From Ixodes scapularis (taxonomy: Eukaryota; Arthropoda; Arachnida; Ixodida; Ixodidae), in the NCBI RefSeq assembly GCF_016920785.2, contig NW_024609884.1, positions 85,800,069 to 85,864,068 on the forward strand: DNA of 64,000 nt, given 5' to 3'. Positions 33,034 to 43,793 of this stretch are shown one piece after another. Below the pieces are notes generated by a model. That model was given only the letters and a program-made list of their open reading frames with translations. It was not told where the DNA came from and made no database searches. The position numbers and the translations under genes were made by a program. The number at the start of each line of letters is the position of its first letter. Position 1 is the first letter of the stretch.

Positions 33034-33950
33034 CTTAAGGGACACTGTACCCCTGCATTTTAAGCAGGCCACCGTCCCTCCAAATTTAAGGGGGGGGGGG
33101 GGGGGGGGGGGAATATCTAAAAAATGTCCCTCTTACTATGGAGGACCGACCTCGAATTTAAGGGAGACGCTGTATGCTTACTTTAAGAGGGGCTGTGCCT
33201 CACTTAATTAAAGGAGTGGTGCAACGATCTTCAATTGGAATGTTTTTCACTTTACACGAGCTTACTGGTACTAGTGGGACTCAAAGATGCTCGCACGCAA
33301 CGCCACTGGCCAAGCAACTCTTTTGTCGCGGTGTAATTTCAAGGACAAAAGCGATCATTTTCATTCAATCTCTCCTTTGCAAAATTTGATGACGCAACGT
33401 GGGGATTGCAGTACACCCCAATGATGATATTTGAATGCGGTTCATAGATTGGACCCGAGCATTGCGTGGGCACTTGACTTGGGCTCGCGATAATTGCTAG
33501 CTCGAGAAGCATTCGGGTAGTGACCCGAGTCCAATCGCTGCAACGACGACAATAGCCGAACTATAACAATGTCTGGAACTCGGCACGTGTCCTGTGCTTT
33601 TCCAACCCCAGCGTGTGGCTATGATCAACATTGGCGGAATATAATCGGCTCCAGATCACGTGGCCGCTTGTTCTGGCTGCGAGTTGAGGGGGTGAACGCT
33701 GCTCGTTATTCTTTAATTTTTTTCTGGGACTTCTATTGCGTGGAGTGAAAAACGAACGCGTGTTTCATAGGTCATTAACGTCAGGGATGCGTTCTAAGTG
33801 GTATTTGCGCAAAGTGCAGAAATTGTTGCATCGTCCCTTTAGGAGGGAGCATCCCCATGTAATATTAAGAGGTCTGTCGCCCCCCTTAAAGTTAAGTGGG
33901 AAAAAATTGAAGAAATGTCCCTCTTACTAAGTGGGACCGGGCTTAGAGTG
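33034..33950. mobile_element. Right arm of the CACTGTAA-ended element
   Basis: It carries GTCCCTCC, GTCCCTCTTACT, TAAGAGG and GTGGGACCGG motifs and terminates AGAGTG at 33950, followed by TA. A TTAA element (33212-33838) interrupts it, and a 22-G run sits at 33090-33111. The inverted end matches 6151 at CACT-S-TAA and CCGG. The two arms bracket everything between them. Confidence 0.6.
33212..33838. mobile_element. TTAA-type MITE, copy 2 (sister of 12468-13094)
   Basis: TTAA at 33208-33211; the right flank is a degraded TTTA/TTAG. The body is highly similar to copy 1 over 600 bp. It interrupts the right arm of the CACTGTAA element, so it is younger than that insertion. Confidence 0.75.
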
Positions 33951-33952
33951 TA

Positions 33953-34345
33953 CTGAAGAAGATAAAACGGCAACAGTTTTATTTGCGCAGGAGAACTACT
34001 CTCTTCTCAAGAAATTGAATCGAGGGGGCTCTTCTATCCAACTATGTTCGCCGTTAATGCCGTGACACAAAAATTACGTTGTTGCTCAAGAACTCTCCAA
34101 GCAGGCAGAGTTTCTGAAAATTCCGATCCAGCGTCAGCGTTTGTCACCGAGCTTACAAGGGAACTGCTGTCTACCAACGAGACTTGTGACTTCGACGCAT
34201 GTGAAGAAAGACACACAAGTTAGCTCGTGCTGAAGAACTTGTTCTGGTGCAGCACGATCATTGTGCTGAAAAACTATTGTGGAAGGGTGAGCGAAAAGGT
34301 TATGGGGCTAATTCCAAGTCAAAGAAAAGAAAATGTGAATTCCTA
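33953..34345 (+). pseudogene. P-element transposase, C-terminal part (continuation of 5172-6150)
   Basis: Directly after the TA at 33951-33952 a frame reads EEDKTATVLFAQENYSLLKK and a LNRGG block, then after frame changes NAVTQ, TRELLSTNETCDFDACEE and LVLKNLFWCSTIIVLKNYC, the C-terminal blocks of P-type transposases. A run with many basic codons (SKKRKC type) comes last. Joined to base 6150 with one TA, the codon phase is exact. Frame changes show that it was decaying independently of the insertion. Both halves have the same orientation. Confidence 0.7.
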
Positions 34346-35699
34346 AAATCTAAATAATTATTTTATATTCATTGCAACAGTTGTCATAGCATTATTATTG
34401 CGAAGCGGCATTAAAGTCTACATGCCGTCCATGAGCTGTGTCTTAGTGTCGCGAAAGCAACAGAGCGGCATCTAAGTTGTTTGTGTTTGAATTGTGTCCA
34501 GATGGATACAAGAAGAAAGTGTGGATACACGAGGATATACAATTTGAAGATTTCAAAGGTGAGAGAACTTATATTCCCAGCATCTATTCGTGGTGTGAAT
34601 GAACGCGGGTAGATGTGTGCATAAAGATCCCACAGCTGCATGTGTCCCTTACTGATAATTATGCTTTAAGTTTGCTAAGTTTGCCTGCACTCGGTTAAAT
34701 CGAAACTTGTGCACTTGGATTTAGGCGGCGCCTTTCCCTCTTTTTTGTGTCTTTTCTGCGTTTAATTTCTTGTCTTCTTGTCTCAGTCTCGGATTACTTA
34801 CTTTATGATAAACATTCTCCAGTTCGCTTGGAGTTGTTTTTATTATCATATGTTTACTTCTGGTAAAAAGTACATTTCAACTCATTTCGGCGGTTCCCAT
34901 CACTTACAATAACAATTCAGGGCATTTATTTTTTGTTTGTTTGTGTCTTCTCACACCTAGAAATAATTAAAGAACCCAAGATTTGGATGCCTAAAACGAA
35001 AACCCATCTCTCTCAAAACGTCGTTAACCTTGTTCTTTCATATCATAACAATAATGGTACGTCCTAATATGCTGCTCGTGGAAGAAACTATGTTTCCCAG
35101 TCATATAGATATTTATAAATCCTGTTTGACCAATTAACAAACGTTCGGGTCCATAAAAAATGCCCTCTACGTCGGTAAATCTATGCGCGACGCCTTCAGT
35201 GCAGCACTTTTCCGCGGCGCTCGCCAGCCGACTCGTGTGACGTCACCGGAGGAGCGGTGCGCCCTTCAGCTCTAGGTGGTGTTGCTTGAGGGAGCGAAGA
35301 GAAGAGAGGAGGAAACGAGTATCTCTACGTCACGCGCCTCGTCCGCCTCGTTCAATCTCGACCTCTTCTTCCAAAATACGGACGTCCATTCGAGATGTGG
35401 CCTTACGAGTAGTGTTGTAGGGATTGTAGCGTCCCGCCTACATCTCCTGCATTTTTTTTTTTTAATTTCGGTTTACCATCTTTTTAAAAAGCTAACGAAT
35501 TAAGTTTCTCCACGGTTGAACGCAAGCATTTATCCAGGCGAAAAAGAAATAAGACCGTAGCAGACGACGCGTAGCCTCAACAGTGCTCGGCGCGCCGACA
35601 GCGTTGCGTCAAAATGGCGGTCGTCTCCTATTTGCTCCTTTCTTTCTCTATTTGCTCTCTTCTTTCTCTCTCGCTCCTTCGGCGCTCCCCTCCCTTCGG
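34346..35699. other. No gene recognised
   Basis: AT-rich to 35150, then a GC-richer patch (35170-35400) with a GTGACGTCAC site. Only short frames. Confidence 0.4.
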
Positions 35700-36087
35700 G
35701 TACGGTGGCTCTTCGGGGTTCGACTGGGTCCAACCGAACCGGTTCGACGAACTTTCGACTTTTGACTTTGTGAACAGTGTGATACCTTGATACGAGCATG
35801 TCTAAGTTTGGAGTTTTTTTTTTAATACAATGGCTTATTTTATTTTATGAATAATTGCAATTAAAAAAAAAAACAATTCTAACACTGAAGAAGTTAATAG
35901 CTTAATTTTTTGTACTATATTAACTGAAATAACCAATCAGCGCTGCCCTTAATTCATCCCTTAGCCATCACCATCCTGTCGCGCATGCGCACAGGAGTCG
36001 AACCTCAATACCCCCCAAGGTTCGTCGAACTTTCCATTAAAAGTTAAAAAAAGTCGAACCTGGGCGAACTCGAACCTCGGACGAAAG
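35700..36087. repeat. GGTTCGA-motif cluster
   Basis: GGTTCGACTGG, CCGAACCGGTTCGAC, GTCGAACCTGG and TCGAACCTCGG recur in both orientations on either side of an AT-rich centre, as in the subterminal arrays of other elements here. No clean end is found. Confidence 0.45.
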
Positions 36088-36440
36088 GGCGAACAGCGCA
36101 CAGTAGTAAACGGGGACTAAAGGAAGTGCAAACAGGACAAGCGCTGCGTAGAAGAAATGAACTGAATAAGGGTGGCGATGTGGGTTGGTTCATACGGACG
36201 AAAAGGCAAACAGCGCACAGTAAACGGGGACTAAAGGAAGTGCCAGTTTACTGTGCGCTGTTTGCCTTTTTGGTCAGCATGAACCAACTAACCCACATCG
36301 CCACCCTTATTCGGTTCATTTCTTCTACGCAGCGCTTGTCCTGTTTGCACTTCCTTAGTCCCCGTTTGCTGTGTGCGGTTTGCCTTTTCGTCAGTATGAA
36401 CCAACTAACCCACATCACCACCCTTATTCGAACCTCGGCC
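36088..36440. repeat. Alternating inverted repeats, unit about 115 bp
   Basis: Blocks GGCAAACAGCGCACAGTAAA, GGGGACTAAAGGAAGTGC, AGGACAAGCGCTGCGTAGAA and AATAAGGGTGGCGATGTGGG occur as forward, inverted and again inverted copies, so the region can fold in more than one way. Confidence 0.75.
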
Positions 36441-36449
36441 GGTTCGCGA

Positions 36450-36740
36450 CACCCTTAGTTGAAATGCGAAGGACGAAACGGTATAGAGCCAAATGCGACG
36501 GGTCAAAGCGAAAAGTTCTTTTTGAGAATGGCTGTTTAGAAAAGGGCCAAGTGAGAGAGGCTAAACGAGAACTGGCTCAAATGGGGAGGGTTGAAATGCG
36601 AAGGACGAAACGGGAAAGAGCCAAATGCAACCGGCAAAAGCGAGATTTTTTTGAGAATGGTTATTTCGAAAGGAGCAAAGTGAGAAAAGGGAAAACGATA
36701 ACGGGCTCAGATAATAGCCGCTCTATTTTTAACTTTTTTT
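36450..36740 (+). repeat. Two tandem 130-bp units encoding a basic peptide repeat
   Basis: GTTGAAATGCGAAGGACGAA starts both units (about 36458 and 36589). Both keep one frame: VEMRRTKR-RAKC, then KR, FENG and K/R-rich tails. The frame stays open through both units until about 36760. It is unclear whether this is a gene piece or a repeat that happens to lack stops. Confidence 0.55.
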
Positions 36741-37152
36741 TTTTTTTTTTCTATGTGTAGGGACAGATGTAGGGACTTCTGTGACTAATGTAGGGATATG
36801 TCGGGTTCTACAAGGGTAGCTGTGGGAATTTTCTTGGAAAACAGCTGGTATGGCACACTACCCGCTTTAAAGCCGGTCGTGGGCTGGCGGCATCGCGCGA
36901 AATTCTTTTGTCCAGCAGTCTCGGGGCGTCGCGACCGGCGTTGTTAATATCGAGGCTGCTTGTGATTTGTGTGGCATTCAAGCTTCAGCTCGGCTTATTA
37001 CATCATCAGAATTGTCTGGGACATGTCTGGCGCCTACTGCAGTGGTCAAATAGAACTTCCAACCGTCTTTATTATCCCTTTAAACCCTTTAACGCTTCCA
37101 GGATAGCAGTCGTGCTCCGGGCCCACTCGCGACCGCAGGAGCCGCAGGGGCC
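36741..37152. other. No gene recognised
   Basis: T-rich run then mixed sequence leading to the LINE tail. No supported feature. Confidence 0.4.
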
Positions 37153-38190
37153 GATGATGATGATGATGATGATGCTGCGGCTATTTCCCTTTGAATCGGG
37201 AGGACTCAAACAAGGTTTGTGCCCAAGCCTGGGAGCGTAGGTGTCTTAATGCTCCCTGAGGTGGATCTTCTGCCACCAGTCCTCCAGTCTCCTTTTTGTG
37301 TCTGCAACAAGCCTTTTTGTGTCGTTGGAGGCTACCTTCAGCCCCGTAGCTGGGCAGACTTCTGTGGATTGTTCAATTTCTATGTCAGTGAAGCCCAACG
37401 CTTCAGCGAGCGCTAAGGGTCTCGGACGCCTTGGGCCATTGTCCTGTGACCGGGACGGCTTGAGTCTCGCGCAGTCTAGCACAATATGCTCCACCGTTTC
37501 GTCATTTACCCCACACACCCTACACATTGTTGACGTGACGGTGGTGTCGAAACGACGCCTATAACACAGCGTCCGCAGTGCCCCGGCACGTGCCTCGAAC
37601 AAGAAGCGGCTACCCAGGCTGTTGTCATACAGCCGGACTTCCGAGGCGATGGTTATTTTGTTGGCGAGGTACACCTCCAGCGTCGATTTCGTTCGGGCTT
37701 CTTGGAGCCATTGTTTGGTCTCGCAGTCTCGGACTCTCTGCCTAACTTCCGACGTCCACTCAGTCTCTGTCGACGCATCAACAGGCTCGGAGAAGAAGCC
37801 GTACTTGTGTTGAAGCTGATAGAGGCGCTTCTGCCAGCGGGTCCGCAGCCCAGTCAAGTTGGTGTATATAAACAGTCTCTTCGCCCAACGGCATCTATCC
37901 ATAAGTCGAAGGCGTCCGTCATACGCAATCTTGCTTGAAGCCTCCCGAGCTTCAAAGGAGGACCAGCCCAGGTCACCCTGCACTGCCTCGTTGGCGACCG
38001 CTCCATGGCAGCCCAGTGCCTGGCGTCCCACGTCTCTCTGCCTACGCTCCATATTGGCGCGGACATCTCCTGGGACACATACCACTGCATTTGCAAATGT
38101 TAGTCCGGGTACCATTACTGCTTTCCACAATTCCCGCGAAACGATGAGCCGCGGGTACATTGGTGGCGGCATCTGGCGACACCTACAGCA
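37153..38190 (-). pseudogene. LINE 3' end: C-terminal domain of a non-LTR reverse transcriptase protein, with (ATC)n tail
   Basis: An intact 308-codon minus-strand frame (38172 to 37246) contains QGDLGWSSFEAREASSKIAY, LFEARAGALRTLCYRR and a C-terminal CRVCGVNDET-EHIVLDC zinc cluster. This is the region downstream of the reverse transcriptase in a tick-type LINE; the same blocks (LLFEARMGVLRT, CTVCQGEVET) occur in the decayed LINE at 57400-60064. A GATGATGAT run (37153-37174) is the 3' tail on the minus strand. It is 5' truncated near 38190, where stops begin. It has been open for 300 codons, so it is a young insertion. Confidence 0.8.
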
Positions 38191-39518
38191 GCCGCACTAG
38201 CCGCCCTATCCCCTACCCGTTTTTCTGCCGTGGCATCGGCGCCGCTATTGTTAGCCTCTCTGGCGTGGTCCGACGTTTTCGTTCCGTAACTCGTGTTTGA
38301 TTAGAATGTCCAGTCCGACACCACTTGCTAATGATGTTACAATGCAGAACGGCGGGACAGAATGTCACGTAAGCCAACTTTTCTCAGAAATTCGCACAAT
38401 CCGTCTTGATCCTTTCCCACCTTGTAGGCGCCATCATGGCGCGGTTGCACTTGTGCCGTTTACCAGTCGGAAGTGCATGATCGTCTTCGTTTCCCCGGCA
38501 CTACGTCGCTGAAAGGCGGGCGTATGTGGTTCCTCGATGACCAGGGCTTACCCGTAGAACGTCGAGTGAACGAGGCCGCGTCGGTCCGTACCGCTGCTAA
38601 GCGCCGCTTTGAGAAGCTATCGGCTGGCCGTAGCGCGTCCCAGCGTCCGATTTTAAGAACGTCGCATTGCTCTGATCCGGTTGGATTGCGCCTTTCATTT
38701 ATGGGTTTGAGGCACGTCTGCTTGGCTGGCGATTTATCGATTGCTGGGAGTTTTTATTTTGGTCGTTGGCTGTTGCGAGCCCCTTCGTAGCGAGGTTTCG
38801 TTGCGAGTACATGACGAATCTTGATCTTTCATCATTGTGAACTACTATCGCCTTTAAAAACAACAACAAAAAAAAAAAAAACGATTTCTTTTTATTTGAC
38901 GACAGGACGAGCGGTTTTGACGTCGCCATTATTTCGTCGGAGCTCTACTACTATGCTCTACTGAAGGCGATCTCATTAGCAGAACTTAAAATACTTGCTT
39001 CCGAGCTGGCATCATAGGTATCGTCAAGAGAGAATCGCCCAACCCCCTAAAAACTCGAACGCAGTGCAATTCTTTTGATCCCGTGTCCGGCAACGGGCGG
39101 TGTAGCTGCATTCCAAGGGGTTTTGAAATTTCGCGACTGGCTGTTACCGAAATAAAACTGACAAAGGCTGGTCTGACGTAAGTTAGTTGGCTCAGTTATT
39201 GAAGTAAAACAGTGTCGCCCCCAACCCACCTGCCACAGCTTGTCCTCAAAAGCAGAAAACAAAGTCCTGCCAGGCATGACATAGTGTGTTGAGTGAGTTT
39301 GACCAATGGGAGGGACAAAGCCACATATTGCCTGAGGGATGTTTGATGGTGGCTTGTGTCAATAAAAGTATCGTGCAACGGATATTTCAATTGCATGTCA
39401 AGGTCCCCGGATGATCAGAATTAATATTTAGTCACCTGCTGGAAAGTGCCTGATACCCTTTGTTGGTTTGGTGTTTAAACCTTATAATTTTCAGTTCTAG
39501 TAGAGGTAGTGCAATGTG
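38191..39518. other. No gene established; one 105-codon frame
   Basis: 38473-38790 (plus) is open, with MWFLDDQGLPVERRVNEAAS and a basic stretch KRRFEKLSAGRSASQ. I do not recognise it; a GC-rich block with ATGGCG near 38433 precedes it, so it may be a relic of a captured or duplicated gene. The rest is repeat-like. Confidence 0.3.
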
Positions 39519-39710
39519 GAGCGCAAGTTCGTCTGCTTCTTTTTTGGGGGGGTGTGGTTGCTGTGACGTCAGAGCGCCGAGCTCTGATTGAGAACTAGTA
39601 GGTAGACCTCAAGGCAGCTTCCTTTGAGGTCTATCCGCTACCTTTTCATCAGAGCTCTGCGTTCTGACGTCACCACAACCCCTGTAAATGAAGCGGACAA
39701 ACTTGGGCTC
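39519..39710. mobile_element. Hairpin MITE
   Basis: GCAAGTTCGTCTGCTTC and GTGTGGTTGCTGTGACGTCA at the left pair with CCCAAGTTTGTCCGCTTC and GGGTTGTGGTGACGTCAGAA read inward from 39710. Confidence 0.7.
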
Positions 39711-39774
39711 TGCATATAATTCTGGCTTGGGGTTAGGATAGCTGAATGGTTTTTTATGCTTTGATTTAACTGTG

Positions 39775-39858
39775 CTGCAAGAAATTGCCAGTAAACGACA
39801 CCGGAACTGGGCTGTTATCTTCCTAGTCTCAGTGTCGTTTAATGGTAATTTCTCGCAG
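39775..39858. repeat. 84-bp palindrome
   Basis: CTGCAAGAAATTGCCAGTAA pairs with CTGCGAGAAATTACCATTAA read inward from 39858; ACGACAC is in both arms. Confidence 0.75.
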
Positions 39859-40338
39859 TCTAGTTCAATTGAAGCATAATTGTGACCTTTGTTTGATCAT
39901 TCAAGCAACCCAGGCGAAAAGTTTCAACTGGGACCAGTTGGTCCCAGTTGCAACTGGTTTATGGAACAATTCCCAGTTGCAACTGGTCCCAGTTGGAGTT
40001 GGTCCCAGTTGGAGTTGGTACCAACTCCAGCAACAATGAAACACGGCGCAAAATGGAAGGTTGACAAGACTTTATTGTCAAAAACCTGGAGAATGAAACT
40101 AAATAGGTTCGGTGACGTACACGCTCCGGGTTTAGCCACTTGCTTGCGACGGTTGAATCGCTTTTTCAGAGGTGGTATTCATGCGATGAAGGAAGATCGG
40201 CCGCTAGCGCGCGTCTGTTAGTGAAGACGTCCTCAGCTTCTCTTCCCATCGCTGGAAGAAAGGTGCTCACCCGTGATCCTGCGTTGCGCAGGTGAAGTCC
40301 TGATAAGATGCGGTAGCGCTCCCACCTTGCAATCTCTG

Positions 40339-40560
40339 TCACAACAGTTGAACATTTTCGAGGTAGACCTCCCGCCATTTTCGCCATTGTGCTCTCCACG
40401 GCGTGTTCTCTTCCGTCCGGTCTATGTGCGTCCGGTCTTTCCTGGGTGCCCTCCGATCGCTGAACTGCATCTTTCCATCCTCGAAGTTCACCGCCGCCAC
40501 TGTGGTGTGTGTACAGTTAGGTCCAAAGAAGCGCAGCTGTAGTTTTGACATTTTCATAAC
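40339..40560 (-). CDS. Unrecognised frame inside the CAACTGG element, possibly captured host exon
   Basis: A minus-strand frame of 72 codons with KMSKLQLRFFGPNCTHT and TVAAVNFEDGKMQFSDR, well balanced in composition. It lies in a GC-rich patch next to a GACAGATGGCGCTGCC-type promoter-like sequence at 40625-40640. It could be a captured first exon carried by the transposon or the remnant of an unknown element gene. No family recognised, and no splice donor is certain. Confidence 0.3.
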   Translation of the reverse strand, partial: VMKMSKLQLRFFGPNCTHTTVAAVNFEDGKMQFSDRRAPRKDRTHIDRTEENTPWRAQWRKWREVYLENVQLL

Positions 40561-40689
40561 GACGCCAACTTGGGCGATGGCGACCCTTCTCTACCGCGTC
40601 CGTCCGACTCCGGCGTCAGCATAGGCAGCGCCATCTGTCGACAGCGCGTACCACTAATCCGCACCCGCGTGCCACGGCGGCCGGCTGGC

Positions 40690-40905
40690 TCTGATTAGTC
40701 AAAAGATAAATTTATTTATTAAAAGAAAAAAAAATACTGTAGGTATTTAAATAAATGTTTTAATATATTTTAATAATGCACTAAATGTTCATTTAGGTGA
40801 ACACATTTTGTCACTAATTATATTTTCCAATTAAAAAATTATTTAGTTAATTAAAATTTTTATATTATTTTTATAAATATATAAATGCACCCCAGTAATT
40901 AAAAA
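40690..40905. repeat. AT-rich tract
   Basis: About 215 bases almost entirely A/T with TTAATTAAAATTTTTATATT-type sequence, in the centre of the CAACTGG element. Confidence 0.8.
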
Positions 40906-41356
40906 TTCCCTATTTGTATAAATCTAAAAATGTTAGTGTTTTTAGTTTTCTTCATTAGCAAAGGTCAATACACCCCCAACTTGTCCAAATTGTTGCCCAG
41001 TGTGAACTGGGAACGGGAAAGGCATTTGAAGTCCGACTGGGAATCGCTCCAACCAGTTACTTTCCTAACTGGTTCCAGTGCACTCCATTCCCAACTGGGA
41101 GTCAAACCAGTTGACCCAACTGGGAATGGTTCAAACCAGTTGACTCCCAACTGGGAATGGTTCAAACCAGTTGACCCCTCAGCTGGCCCCAGTTGGACTC
41201 CTATTGGTCCCAGTTGATTCCCAGTTGGGACCAGTTAGTCCCAGTTGATTCCCAGTTGGGACCAGTTAGTCCCAGTTGAAACCAGTTGAGGTGCCAACTG
41301 GTCCCAGTTAAAAATTTTCGCCTGGGAAATGAGCAAATAATTCTGCAACCAACTTG

Positions 41357-41359
41357 CCC

Positions 41360-41390
<31 letters not shown>

Positions 41391-41395
41391 AAAAA
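41357..41395. repeat. C24-A15 run
   Basis: Uninterrupted 24 C followed by 15 A. The mirror situation (22 G) occurs at 33090-33111. Length is likely unstable and assembly-sensitive. Confidence 0.9.
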
Positions 41396-42486
41396 TGTGA
41401 CTGAATGCAACTTTTTAGATTCTGAACAAAATGTGTGAAGGCAAAAGAGCTGGTTTAGTTCAAAATGTAATGACAAAAAGAAAACACAGTCTCTGAACAT
41501 GACATCATGGAGCTTGTTCGGGCACACTCTTGCCAAAGGCACTTCACGCACTGTTAAAGGAACACTGACAGGGTATTTGTGCTCGCCAAGTTTTTTACTT
41601 GTACATGACGTAAGAGAGCCCAACTACCCAGAAAACAATTCACGGCGCGAAATTCGTTTTCTTTCTGCCTGAAAACTGCTGATCGAGAGCTGGCCGGTTT
41701 GAGGCAGGCTTGCTCTCTTCTCCGTGGTCACGTGCCGTTTTCTATGGTTTAGACGCAACCACCAAATATAATCAAAGTCGTAGGTAATTGAAGGCACACG
41801 CACAATATTAAAAATAGAAATGTGATACCCACTTTTTTGTGGCTTCTAAAAATCTACAAATACGTTGATTGGAAGAAAAAAAAAAAGTTGCACAGCCACA
41901 TGACTTCCGCCAACTCTCTTCTCCTCTATGTTTCTTCTTCGTCCCCAGTCCGGTTTCGGTTTCGAGCAGTTGGATTTGTTAACTTTATTAATAAAAACGT
42001 GACGCTGTAGCAAAATATTGATTGGGTAGTCTTCTGGCATTACAATGAATCGCCTGGCAAAAAATAAATTCTTGGGGGTGTCGGCTTTAAGATGACATTT
42101 TGTTGACAACCCACTGTTTAGAAATACAATCTTTGACAGGGGACAAACATGAGGACCGTCCACGGAGTCCTTGGAAAACCTTCTCTCTCATCCTTGAGGG
42201 TCAATTTGTTGCACTAAGTTTGTACAAGGGGGGACGTTCTTCCCTCCCCCCTCAGCAGGACTGATTTTCAGTCCTGCTGAGAAAATAGTTTGCATGTTGG
42301 TCTCTGGGAAAGACGATAAACTTCCAAACTTTGTCGAAAGCAGCGCATTAACGCTTGCAGGGCTTGCAAAGGTTTAATACTAGGGATTCATTGCTGTTTT
42401 GTAGCTTGATGAGCTTCCTGAGCCTCGGGGTTCCTGGGTGTGTTGGGATTAATGTGAGCTCCATTTGTTTTGCACTTTGTTCTCAG
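41396..42486. other. Non-coding upstream of the first visible PUF60 exon; TTAA-type end and a hairpin
   Basis: TTAAAGGAACACTGACAGGG at 41554 resembles the left end of a TTAA element, with no partner found. A perfect hairpin TCAGCAGGACTGA/TCAGTCCTGCTGA lies at 42252-42280. The final 30 bases (TTTGTTTTGCACTTTGTTCTCAG) are the polypyrimidine tract and acceptor of the next exon. Confidence 0.5.
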
Positions 42487-42583
42487 GAAGCGGAGGAGGA
42501 AAAAGAGAAGGAACAACCCGTGGCTGAGGCTGATAATTCGTGCTCCAGCGATGGCCCACCTGCGAAGAAGGCTGCATTGCAAG
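42487..42583 (+). CDS. PUF60: PUF60/half pint, N-terminal acidic and basic exon (first visible)
   Basis: A 97-base exon with acceptor TTGTTCTCAG at 42486 and donor AAG|GTAGTG. The phase-0 start encodes an acidic EEEKEKEQ stretch, a Ser/Cys turn and a PPAKK basic motif comparable to the low-complexity N-terminus of half pint (a likely nuclear signal). It ends with one base of a codon, which fits the next exon exactly. The assignment rests on linkage and phase with the following exons, because this part of the family is poorly conserved. The start codon must lie on an upstream exon that I cannot identify. PUF60 is a nuclear splicing factor that binds U-rich tracts near 3' splice sites. Confidence 0.65.
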
Positions 42584-43793
42584 GTAGTGGAACAACTGTG
42601 TTTTTCTCTTTCATTTGGTTCCCATCATTTGGCGCGTTTGGAGATGCCGACTGTGAAAGTATTGTCTGCTGGTTTGTTTGTATCTTGTAGCCTTTCCACT
42701 TTGGAAAATCATATTCCTGGAAATAGTTTACACGAGGAAAGCGCCGACACCCAAGGTAAAGGGGGCAAGCTACGTTTTGACCAGTGACTCGGTGGGGTTA
42801 GTGCACCTTTTTATCGAGCTGTTTTTCTTCAGGCCTATCTAGATTGGGGCATCAAATTTCTTCAAGGCTTGTTGCGTGCCCGTCCTGTGAACCCCCCACC
42901 CCCTTCCTCCCCGCCCCCTCCTTTCTGTGCCCCATTTGCTAATGTATCCACCGGGGGTTTGTTGCTGCAGAATCCATGGCCAGTTCCTACTCTTTTCTTC
43001 TTTTTTCTTTGCATTTTTTTTTTTTAGCTACAGCAGATATTGTTGCTACACAATTGACAATTTTTAGCCTTTCTCTTTGAGTATTAGGTTTTCCAGTCTG
43101 GGAAGAATGCTGGACAGAGATGTATGGATGTTTGCTGCCCCACATGTTCTCTGTGTTTCTCTTCTTTTCGCAATGTCTGTGCATGTTTTTTTTTTGTTGT
43201 TTTTTGTGCCAGGAGCACCAACAGCCTCTTCACTGCCAGAAACATGGCTGCAAACTGGCGGTTGTAAAAAAAAAAATAGTGCCTCCACCTTGGGCACCGT
43301 CAAACGTGCGGCCTCCTTAATTTTCCAGGTGATGGAAGAGTTTCTACAAGTTCATTTTTGCCGCAGTCTCGCGCTAACGATGGATAAGTGTGCCCACATA
43401 CTTCCTCGGCCTAGATGCTCAGAGAGACCTTCCTTGCGCCGAGGTTCTCTCTGTGCATCTTTTGTTCACAGTTACTCTCGTGTATTGCGTCGGAGTGTCG
43501 TGGGTTTATAGCTGCAGCCACTGATTACGCATCGAGGAAGGTAGCGGAAGAGAACGGACCGACACCAACTTCCACTGTGGGATGGGGGGTGTGGGACGTG
43601 ACTTCACGAGCTCACAAGTGCACGTTAAGGTCGGGACAAGCCTATTGGTACGTAATAGCATTCACACATTGTATCAGGTAGCGGAAAAAGACGAACAGAA
43701 GCATACGTCCAAAAGTTTGTGCCTGTCCAGTTACAAGTTTTCGTATGTCCGTCATTTTCTGTCACCTTCCTCAATGTGCGGCGATGCCCATTA

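Larger units (their letters stand above)
39909..41326. mobile_element. TIR element with dense CAACTGG subterminal arrays
   Basis: CCCAGGCGAAAA is inverted exactly at both ends, followed by TTTCAACTGGGACCAGTTGG (left) and TTTTAACTGGGACCAGTTGG (right, read inward). The left 120 bases hold eight AACTGG/CCAGTT hexamers and the right 350 bases about twenty, in both orientations. The 900-bp centre has a GC-rich gene-like part and an AT-rich part. No transposase frame. The superfamily is undetermined because no target duplication is clear. Confidence 0.75.

Noticed and set aside
43120..43511. Overlapping plus-strand frames with Cys/Phe-rich peptides
   Set aside because: They derive from T-rich intronic sequence, with no conserved domain and no phase-compatible splice pair.
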